A DNA stretch of 64,000 nt. Source: Hyphomicrobiales bacterium. Lineage in GTDB: Bacteria > Pseudomonadota > Alphaproteobacteria > Rhizobiales > Rhizobiaceae. Made by a program: the position numbers and the translations under genes. Positions 58,157 to 64,000 of this stretch are shown here, piece by piece. The DNA lies in contig UBJR01000009.1 in assembly GCA_900465675.1 (NCBI GenBank), forward strand, positions 248,001-312,000, given 5' to 3'. The notes beneath the pieces were generated by a model. It was not told the origin of the DNA and made no database searches. It was given only the letters and a program-made list of their open reading frames with translations. Position 1 is the stretch's first letter; every line of letters begins with the position of its first letter.

Positions 58157-59173
58157 TCAATGCTTGTTGGTGACACCTGCCTGCGCGAAGGTCGCCATGC
58201 CGGAATGGCAGGCGGCAGCCGCCTTGACGATACCGGCCGCCAGAGCAGCACCCGTGCCCTCGCCGAGCCGCATGCCAAGCGCCAGAAGCGGCGTCTTGCC
58301 GAGCATCTCGATGGCCCGGAGATGGCCGGGCTCGCCAGAGACATGGCCGATCAGGCAGTGGTCGAGCGCCGAGGGATTGGCCGCCTGCAGGATAGCACCG
58401 GCAGCCGTCGCCACATAGCCGTCGATCAGGACGGGGATCTTCTCGACACGGGCCGCCAGGATCGCGCCGGCCATCGCGGCGATTTCGCGGCCGCCGAGAC
58501 GGCGCATGATCTCCAGCGGATCGTCGAGATGATCGCGGTGCAGCTCGACGGCGCGCTCGACGGCCGCCACCTTGCGCTCCAGCATCTCGCCTTCCGAACC
58601 CGTACCGGGACCGACCCAGTCGCGTGCCGAACCGCCGTAAAGGGCGTAGTTGATCGCTGCCGCAATCGTCGTGTTGCCGATACCCATCTCGCCGATGCAG
58701 AGGAGGTCCGTACCGCCGGCAATCGCCTCCATGCCGAAGGCCATGGTGGCGGCACAGTCGCGCTCGGAGAGAGCTGCTTCCTGGGTGATGTCACCGGTCG
58801 GGTAATCGAGCGCCAGGTCGAACACCTTGAGGCCGAGATCGTAAGCGACGCAGATCTGGTTGATCGCAGCACCGCCAGCGGCAAAGTTCTCGACCATCTG
58901 CTGCGTGACGGATGGCGGGAACGGCGTAATCCCCTGACGGGCAACGCCGTGGTTACCGGCAAAGATCGCCACCAGCGGCCGGTTGACGGCAGGTGCCCTG
59001 CCCGTCCATGCCGCCAGCCAGAAGGCGATTTCTTCCAGGCGACCGAGAGCGCCCGGCGGCTTTGTCAGCTGCGCGTCGCGTTCACGCGCTGCGACCAGCG
59101 CCCTGGCATCCGGTCCCGGCAGCTCGCGCAGCAGCGCGCGGAAATCGTCGAACGGCAGGCCTGAAACGCTCAT
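58157..59173 (-). CDS. cobT: Nicotinate-nucleotide-dimethylbenzimidazole phosphoribosyltransferase (CobT, called CobU in Pseudomonas)
   Basis: Makes alpha-ribazole phosphate from dimethylbenzimidazole (the BluB product) and nicotinate mononucleotide. Motifs: TKPPGALGRLEEIAFWLA, FAGNHGVARQGITPFP, EMGIGNTTIAAAI, LIDGYVATAAGAI and SGEPGHLRAIEMLG, with the catalytic Glu near the end (MRLGEGTGAALA). Length 338 is normal. ATG 59173 is chosen; the long upstream frame to 59341 crosses the divergent cobS leader. It is divergent from cobS. Confidence 0.95.
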   Translation of the reverse strand: MSVSGLPFDDFRALLRELPGPDARALVAARERDAQLTKPPGALGRLEEIAFWLAAWTGRAPAVNRPLVAIFAGNHGVARQGITPFPPSVTQQMVENFAAGGAAINQICVAYDLGLKVFDLALDYPTGDITQEAALSERDCAATMAFGMEAIAGGTDLLCIGEMGIGNTTIAAAINYALYGGSARDWVGPGTGSEGEMLERKVAAVERAVELHRDHLDDPLEIMRRLGGREIAAMAGAILAARVEKIPVLIDGYVATAAGAILQAANPSALDHCLIGHVSGEPGHLRAIEMLGKTPLLALGMRLGEGTGAALAAGIVKAAAACHSGMATFAQAGVTNKH

Positions 59174-59330
59174 GGATGGGGATTCCTTGTCTTCTTGCTC
59201 TTTCCCGGCGATCCGGGGCCAACTTGTCTTTTCGCAGCAAATCGGCTTCTTTCGTCGCGACTCTCTTAAAGCCAGCGGCAGAGGCGAACAACTCCAAAAG
59301 CGCCGCAGCTTCCATGCATGAAGTGGGGAC

Positions 59331-60113
59331 ATAATCATCAAGGCCTATGCGATCGATACCGCCCGCGCCGTCGCGTTCCTGAGCCGTATTCCCATGCCTG
59401 CTTTCGTCTTTGCAGACGACGACGGCAAGCTCGCCCGGACCGCCCGCGCCTTCCCGCTGGCCGGCCTGCTGATCGGCATTATTCCTGCTGCGATTTTCCT
59501 GATGATGCTGGGCCTGCGCGCCGACCGGCTGATGTCGGCGCTGGTGGCGATCGCAGCGCTCACCGTCGTCACCGGCGCGCTGCACGAGGATGGCCTGGCG
59601 GATGCCGCCGACGGCGTCGGCGGCGGACGTGACCGCGACCATGCGCTCGTCATCATGAAGGATAGCCGCATCGGCAGCTACGGCGCCATTGCGCTGATCC
59701 TCTCGATCGCGCTCCGCGCTGCCGCACTCGCCGCCATCGCCCGCGAAGCATCGGCCTTCGAGGCCGCGCTCGCCATCCCGGCCGCCGCCTGCCTCGGCCG
59801 CGCCGCGCTCGTCTGGCACTGGCATCGCCTGCCGCCGGCGAAGACGGACGGTGTTGCCGCCTCCGCTGGCAAGCCCGGCGAAGGTGCGATGCATATGGCG
59901 CTGGTCTCGGGATGCCTGCTCGCCGCCTTCATCATCTGGCCGGCACTCGGTCTGCTGCCGCTTGTCTGCAGCCTGCTGGCCTCCGGAATCTCGGTCCTCG
60001 CAGTGACCCTCTATATCCGCCGAAAACTCGGCGGCCATACCGGCGACACGCTCGGCGCCGCCGAACAGATTTCCGAGATCGCCGCGCTCTGCGCCCTTGC
60101 CATGGCCTTGTGA
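59331..60113 (+). CDS. cobS: Adenosylcobinamide-GDP ribazoletransferase (CobS/CobV), start codon unusual
   Basis: Membrane enzyme that joins adenosylcobinamide-GDP and alpha-ribazole in the last steps of cobalamin synthesis. [33 protein letters not shown] (in pieces), [11 protein letters not shown] and the C-terminal [13 protein letters not shown] are family motifs, with several membrane helices. The first ATG in frame is 59394, but coding clearly starts earlier: [17 protein letters not shown] lies upstream in frame and matches the usual N-terminus. No ATG, GTG or TTG occurs between the stop at 59319 and 59394. ATA 59331 is where homologues would start. It is divergent from cobT. Confidence 0.88.
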   Translation: MIIKAYAIDTARAVAFLSRIPMPAFVFADDDGKLARTARAFPLAGLLIGIIPAAIFLMMLGLRADRLMSALVAIAALTVVTGALHEDGLADAADGVGGGRDRDHALVIMKDSRIGSYGAIALILSIALRAAALAAIAREASAFEAALAIPAAACLGRAALVWHWHRLPPAKTDGVAASAGKPGEGAMHMALVSGCLLAAFIIWPALGLLPLVCSLLASGISVLAVTLYIRRKLGGHTGDTLGAAEQISEIAALCALAMAL

Positions 60114-60131
60114 AACAACGATATATCCTTC

Positions 60132-60344
60132 ATGCAAACACCCTGCATCCATGTATGCGCCATCGATCCTGCAACCGGTTTTTGCACGGGTTGCGGCCGC
60201 ACGATCGAGGAAATCGGCGCGTGGATGCGCTATTCCGATGCCGAACGCGCCAGCCTGATGGCGATTCTGCCCGCCAGGCTCTTCGAAGGCGCGGCGCACG
60301 CGGAGAGTAGCCGGCAAAGCATCGATACGGGGCGGCCTGCATGA
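60132..60344 (+). CDS. DUF1289 domain-containing protein
   Basis: A 70-residue protein with [36 protein letters not shown] (in pieces), the four-cysteine DUF1289 block that may bind zinc or an iron-sulfur cluster. Function unknown. It lies 18 bases after cobS and overlaps the protease gene by four bases (ATGA), so the three genes are probably one operon. Confidence 0.92.
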   Translation: MQTPCIHVCAIDPATGFCTGCGRTIEEIGAWMRYSDAERASLMAILPARLFEGAAHAESSRQSIDTGRPA

Positions 60345-61042
60345 GCCGTCTGACGATCTTCCTGCTGATCCTCGGCATCGGCCTCGCCATCCTCGTGTTC
60401 AACAACGGCAACGATCGCATCATGGGCATGGAGACCGACGATTTCGGGCGCATGGTCTATCTTCTGCCGATCGCGCTGATGCTCTCGGCCGGCATCTGGG
60501 CGAGCCGCCGCAATATCGGCGAAACGATGCGCAACTTGATGATCTGGCTTGTCATCATCCTGGCGCTCGCCACCGTCTATCTCTACCGACAGGATCTGCT
60601 TGGCGTCGGCAACCGGCTATTGGCCGGGCTCGTACCCGGCCGCGCCGTCGTCGTCACCACCAGCGAAGGCGGCAGCGAGATCATCCTGCACAAGCTGCTG
60701 AACGGCCATTTCGAGGCCGACGTCTCGGTCAACGGCCAGACCATCCAGATGCTGGTCGACACAGGCGCCAGCATGGTCGCGCTCTCGCATGCCGACGCCG
60801 AACGCATCGGCATCATCCCCGAAAACCTCGACTACTCGATGACCGTCATGACCGCCAACGGCCGCACCCGCGCTGCCCCCGTGACTCTCGACCGCGTCGC
60901 CATCGGCCCGATCGTCCGCACCGGCGTCGCCGCCAGCGTCGCCGAAGACGGCAAGCTCGACCAGAGCCTGCTCGGCATGAGCTTCCTGGAAACGCTGGGC
61001 TCGATGCAGATGCAGACAGACGAACTGCGCCTGCGGGATTAA
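60341..61042 (+). CDS. Clan AA retropepsin-like aspartic protease (TIGR02281 family), membrane-anchored
   Basis: A 233-residue protein with three hydrophobic segments (about 4-20, 37-56 and 65-82) and a C-terminal protease domain. The catalytic motif is [13 protein letters not shown], followed by AERIGI and the ILGMSFL-like [11 protein letters not shown] near the end. Such single-domain retroviral-type proteases work as dimers. Its substrate is unknown. It is coupled to the DUF1289 gene by an ATGA overlap. Confidence 0.92.
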   Translation: MSRLTIFLLILGIGLAILVFNNGNDRIMGMETDDFGRMVYLLPIALMLSAGIWASRRNIGETMRNLMIWLVIILALATVYLYRQDLLGVGNRLLAGLVPGRAVVVTTSEGGSEIILHKLLNGHFEADVSVNGQTIQMLVDTGASMVALSHADAERIGIIPENLDYSMTVMTANGRTRAAPVTLDRVAIGPIVRTGVAASVAEDGKLDQSLLGMSFLETLGSMQMQTDELRLRD

Positions 61043-61523
61043 GGGCTTGCTATTTGCACTGTAACGGGTTGGTTTCGTGCTGCTTTCAATCTCAGCGGCA
61101 GCGCCAAAGAGAAACGAAGGCGCAGGCCCTCAGCTCAACTGGAAGCCGAGAGCCAGAGGAAGCCTGAGCTTCCGTTGGTGTGGCTGTCGCTTGTCTTCGA
61201 ATGATTGTAGCTGACAGCAAATGCCAGCGAACACATCGCAACCATGAACGCGACGGCGAATAAAATGTGAAGTCTGATCATAATCGGCGTCCGTATTCTA
61301 ATGGCGGTAGAATATCGAAGCCCACCAGGTGGCGGGCCAGGAACGGAAACGCTAGCGATCCCCTCGCTTCGCAGGGCTTATTAAGCACACTATCGATAAG
61401 CTTGTCGCGTGACGAAGGCGTGACATGGGGCGATTTCCACACCTCTATCGCGATTTACGCCACCATAGGTGAAATATTCCCTGCCAGCATCAGACATTGC
61501 ACAGCCATGCATTGCAAAATGGC
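61043..61523. other. Intergenic region, 481 bases, with one possible small gene
   Basis: Between the aspartic protease and the efflux pump. It holds the small frame at 61135-61281 on the minus strand and little else. A plus-strand frame from 61267 of 103 residues runs into the pump gene and has no protein-like features. No terminator, tRNA or repeat was recognised. Confidence 0.45.
61135..61281 (-). CDS. Possible small membrane or exported peptide, 48 residues
   Basis: A short frame starting MIRLHILFAVAFMVAMC and continuing SLAFAVSYNH: one hydrophobic helix after an Arg/His start, as in a signal peptide or single-span membrane protein, then a polar Ser-rich tail. A GGA lies nine bases before the ATG, a weak ribosome site. 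There is no homologue I recognise. The hydrophobic pattern is the main reason to keep it. Confidence 0.4.
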   Translation of the reverse strand: MIRLHILFAVAFMVAMCSLAFAVSYNHSKTSDSHTNGSSGFLWLSASS

Positions 61524-62699
61524 TCATGACGGGACAGCAGGGCGGCGACTGAAAATCAGCGGCAGAAGCCCCAGATAAACGGCAGCACCAAGCACCCAGA
61601 CAAGTCCCGGAAAGACGTCCCGTGAGGCGAAATAGATGGTGCTGATCGCCAGCGGCCCGGCGATCGAGGCGAGGCTGACCATGCTTGCCAAAAGGCCCTG
61701 GACCCTTCCCTGCGCCTCCGCATCGACATTCGCCGTGACGAGCGATTGCAGCGCCGGCGCGCCGATGCCGCCCAGGCAAAACAACGGCATCAGGAAAAAC
61801 ACCATCCACCCCTCGCTCAGAAACGCGATCGTCACATAGGCGATACTGTCGGCGATGACGCCAATCAGCACTGCGCGCCGCTCTCCCCAGCGTTCGCTGA
61901 CCGGTCCGGCCACGAAAGCCTGTACCACCGCATGGAAGAATCCGAAGGCGGCCAGCGAAATGCCGACCATCATCGCCGACCAGGAAAACTTGTCCTGGCC
62001 ATAGAGAACCCACACGGTGCCGCCGACTTCCCCGATGAAAGCCAGCAGGAAATAAGCCGCCATCAGCGTCAGCAGCGGCTTGAAACTGAACAACCATTTG
62101 AAATGCGTGAAGGGCGACAGCGGTTGCCCCTCCTCTCCCTCGCCGCGCTTGCGGGTTTCCGGCAGCAGGAAAATCGCCACGGCAAAGTTCAGAGCGTTCA
62201 GCACCGCGGCGGCAATGAACGGCAGGCGAACGGAATATTCGCCAAGGATCCCGCCGATCGCGGGCCCGGCAATGAAGCCGACACCGAAGCAGGCACTCAG
62301 CTGTGCAAAACGGCGGGCTCGCTCATGTTCTTCGGTTACATCCGTGATGCAGGCCGCCGCAACGGCATTGCTCGCGCCGGTAAGGCCGGCAATCGCACGG
62401 CCGAGAAACAGCATCCAGAGTGCCGGAGCCAAGGCCATAAACACGTAGTCGATCGCAGCACCCGCAAGCGAGACGAGCAGAACGGGCTTGCGTCCGAACC
62501 GGTCGGACAGCGACCCCAACACGGGCGAAAACAGAAATTGCATCAGCGCATAAAGCGCCAGAAAGGCGCCGAAACGCCATCCGAGATTGTCCGTATGGCC
62601 GACATCGCGCAGAAGACGCGGAAAAATCGGCAAAGTCAGGCCGATCCCCGCCGCGTCCAGAACCACGGTGGCATAGACGACGCTGAGCGCTTTCTTCAT
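61524..62699 (-). CDS. Tetracycline-type MFS efflux pump (TetA-like)
   Basis: A 391-residue, twelve-helix drug:proton antiporter. VVLDAAGIGLTLPIFPRLLRD is the opening of the TetA group. The loop motif GSLSDRFGRKPVLL is motif A and AGPAIGGILG lies in helix 5 (motif C). ATG 62699 is used; GTG 62708 is possible. The divergent TetR gene and the two operators indicate a drug-inducible pair. The real substrate may be another planar or aromatic compound. Confidence 0.92.
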   Translation of the reverse strand: MKKALSVVYATVVLDAAGIGLTLPIFPRLLRDVGHTDNLGWRFGAFLALYALMQFLFSPVLGSLSDRFGRKPVLLVSLAGAAIDYVFMALAPALWMLFLGRAIAGLTGASNAVAAACITDVTEEHERARRFAQLSACFGVGFIAGPAIGGILGEYSVRLPFIAAAVLNALNFAVAIFLLPETRKRGEGEEGQPLSPFTHFKWLFSFKPLLTLMAAYFLLAFIGEVGGTVWVLYGQDKFSWSAMMVGISLAAFGFFHAVVQAFVAGPVSERWGERRAVLIGVIADSIAYVTIAFLSEGWMVFFLMPLFCLGGIGAPALQSLVTANVDAEAQGRVQGLLASMVSLASIAGPLAISTIYFASRDVFPGLVWVLGAAVYLGLLPLIFSRRPAVPS

Positions 62700-62713
62700 A
62701 TCGTTCACCAAAT

Positions 62714-62745
62714 TTATCAGTGATAAGTTACTTATCGCTGATAAG
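62714..62745. promoter_or_regulatory. Two tet-type operators between efflux and TetR genes
   Basis: TTATCA-G-TGATAA (62714-62726, perfect) and CTTATC-GCT-GATAAG (62731-62745, perfect) share the core TTATC/GATAA and are centred 18 bases apart. This doublet in a divergent gap is the tetO1/tetO2 layout of known tetA-tetR pairs. Binding of the adjacent TetR would shut off both genes. Confidence 0.82.
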
Positions 62746-62774
62746 GTGAAAACGCAACCAGGATTGCCAACGAG

Positions 62775-63389
62775 ATGAAGATCGACCGCCAGCGTATCGT
62801 CGATGAGGCGCTTCTGCTTTTGAACGAAGCGGGATTGGACGCGCTCTCCACCCGCGCGCTGGCCGAGCGCCTCGGCATCCGCCAGCCAGCACTTTACTGG
62901 CATTTCAAGGGAAAGCGCGCGCTGATCGACGCGATGAATGCCGAGATTCTGAGACGCGGGCATACGCATGCGGCACCAAAACCCGGAGACGTGTGGAGCG
63001 CCTATCTGCTCGCCAACTGCCGCAGCTTTCGCAACGCGCTGCTTGCCTATCGTGATGGCGGGCGCGTGCATGCAGGAACGGAGGCCGACCCGCAGGATCT
63101 TGCAAAGGTCGAGACTCAGATCGGCCTGCTCGTGGATGCCGGGATGACGCCGGAGACCGCGATGGAGCTTCTCGTCGCCCTCGGGCGCTATACGCTCGGC
63201 TGCGTGATCGAAGAGCAGGCGGAGCCGCAGCCCAACACGAAGCAGCTTGACGAGGCAGCCGTCAATTATCCGCTGACGAGCCGCGCCGTTCTGCACTACC
63301 GCGACAGCGGCCCTGGGATGTTTTTCGAGGCCGGTGTCACCCTGATGATCGAGGCCGCGGCGATGCGCCTGGCAAAGCGACAGGCTTGA
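62775..63389 (+). CDS. TetR family repressor of the efflux pump
   Basis: A 204-residue repressor of the true TetR(class A/B) kind. The helix-turn-helix is STRALAERLGIRQPALYWHFKGKRALIDAM (in pieces) near residues 25-55, followed by the C-terminal helical TetR_C domain with His and Glu residues for the drug-magnesium complex (GRYTLGCVIEEQ). It is divergent from the efflux gene with two operators in between. Confidence 0.93.
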   Translation: MKIDRQRIVDEALLLLNEAGLDALSTRALAERLGIRQPALYWHFKGKRALIDAMNAEILRRGHTHAAPKPGDVWSAYLLANCRSFRNALLAYRDGGRVHAGTEADPQDLAKVETQIGLLVDAGMTPETAMELLVALGRYTLGCVIEEQAEPQPNTKQLDEAAVNYPLTSRAVLHYRDSGPGMFFEAGVTLMIEAAAMRLAKRQA

Positions 63390-63396
63390 TCCGGCG

Positions 63397-64000
63397 TCAG
63401 TTTCTCAGCCGGTAACCGGTCCTGAACATCCAGCCGAGTGTGCCAAGGCAGATCGCCAGGAACAGCGTGATCATCCCGAGGCTGATCAGCGGATTGACGT
63501 CGGCGATCCCGTAGAAGCTCCAGCGGAAACCGCTGACAAGATAGAGCACCGGATTGAAATGGCTGACCGCCTGCCAGAAGGGCGGCAGCATGTTGATCGA
63601 ATAGAAGCTGCCGCCGAGAAAGGTTAGCGGCGGGACCACCAGCATCGGGATCAGGTTCAACTGCTCGAAATTGCCGGCCCAGATACCGATCATGAAGCCG
63701 AACAGGCTGAAGGTGATCGCCGTCAGCAGGAAGAACAGCATCATCATGAAGGGATGCTCGATCCTCACTTCGACGAAGGCATTGGCCGTCAGCAGGATGA
63801 TCAGCCCGATCAGCAATCCCTTGGTGGCCGCCGCCCCGACATAACCGAGCAGGATTTCCGTCATCGCAACAGGCGCCGACAGCACCTCGTAGATCGTCCC
63901 GGTGAATTTCGGAAAGTAGATGCCGAAGGAACCGTTGCTGATGCACTGGCCGAGCAGCGTCAGCATGATCAGGCCGGGCGTTATGAAAGCGCCGTAGGAG
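63397..64000 (-). CDS. ABC-2 type transporter permease (YadH/NodJ-like), 5' end cut by window
   Basis: The frame is open to the last base. The partial protein reads [17 protein letters not shown], then [62 protein letters not shown] (in pieces), which is the ABC-2 permease pattern with about six helices. NodJ and YadH belong here, but no nod gene is near. The start lies beyond 64000. Confidence 0.9.
   Translation of the reverse strand, partial: SYGAFITPGLIMLTLLGQCISNGSFGIYFPKFTGTIYEVLSAPVAMTEILLGYVGAAATKGLLIGLIILLTANAFVEVRIEHPFMMMLFFLLTAITFSLFGFMIGIWAGNFEQLNLIPMLVVPPLTFLGGSFYSINMLPPFWQAVSHFNPVLYLVSGFRWSFYGIADVNPLISLGMITLFLAICLGTLGWMFRTGYRLRN

Noticed and set aside
59318..59632. ATG-started Arg-rich frame over the cobS 5' region
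   Set aside because: Considered as the real start of cobS, but it is in a different frame and lacks CobS features.
61267..61578. 103-residue plus-strand frame after the aspartic protease
   Set aside because: No protein-like features, overlaps the end of the efflux gene, and is antisense to the small peptide candidate.
63397..64000. Nodulation gene nodJ
   Set aside because: The family is right, but no nodI or other nod gene, nor a nod box, is seen; a general ABC-2 permease is the safer call.

Overview
The window looks like a piece of the chromosome of a Rhizobium-type alphaproteobacterium (Rhizobiales). The genes are GC-rich and tightly packed. The malic enzyme is the long chimeric kind with a phosphotransacetylase-like tail and reads very close to the Dme of Sinorhizobium meliloti. 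The porin is of the alphaproteobacterial Porin_2/RopA kind. BluB, Usg, DUF2865 and DUF1289 proteins and TadE/TadG proteins add to this picture. The assignment rests on protein recognition by eye, not on a database search. No tRNA, rRNA, CRISPR array, insertion sequence or prophage was recognised.

Layout. 1-6.5 kb: a truncated MFS transporter, a LpxH-like phosphoesterase, dme, a DUF2865 protein and bluB behind a cobalamin riboswitch. 6.5-13 kb: a TolB-like propeller, a NYN-LOTUS protein, nadE, an LTA-synthase-type phosphoglycerol transferase, DUF1003 and GFA proteins. 13-18.4 kb: TadE and two TadG-like genes on either side of a reversed class II DAHP synthase. 18.4-24 kb: gor, a DUF2059 protein, rpiA, gph and an L,D-transpeptidase. 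24.5-30.7 kb: fumC, an outer-membrane porin behind a very AT-rich leader, a second (class I) fumarase and a diguanylate cyclase. 30.7-38.2 kb: a PPOX flavoprotein, an alpha/beta hydrolase divergent from a MarR regulator, LtrA, DUF971, moaA, a DMT exporter and mobA-mobB. 38.2-44.6 kb: an OmpA protein with a huge low-complexity region, a polar amino-acid ABC transporter without its ATPase, usg and a TPR-methyltransferase. 44.7-46.4 kb: a lower-GC membrane protein of unknown function followed by a short direct repeat. 46.4-53.6 kb: a GST-ArsR-SRPBCC operon, ssuADCB, a HIBADH-type dehydrogenase and an Lrp regulator. 53.6-64 kb: UDG-like and SNase-like genes, a DivJ/PleC-type histidine kinase, an unknown membrane protein, dgkA, cobT, cobS, DUF1289, an aspartic protease, a tetracycline-type efflux pump with its TetR regulator and paired operators, and a truncated ABC-2 permease.

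How the parts fit. Two themes recur. One is cofactor supply: bluB, cobT and cobS for the lower ligand and assembly of cobalamin, moaA/mobA/mobB for molybdenum cofactor, nadE for NAD. The other is C4-acid metabolism: dme, fumC and the class I fumarase. The envelope is also well represented (porin, OmpA, L,D-transpeptidase, phosphoglycerol transferase, Tad proteins). Most of the window is ordinary core genome. The least explained genes are the membrane proteins at 44734-46344 and 56466-57536. No convincing multi-gene novel system is visible.
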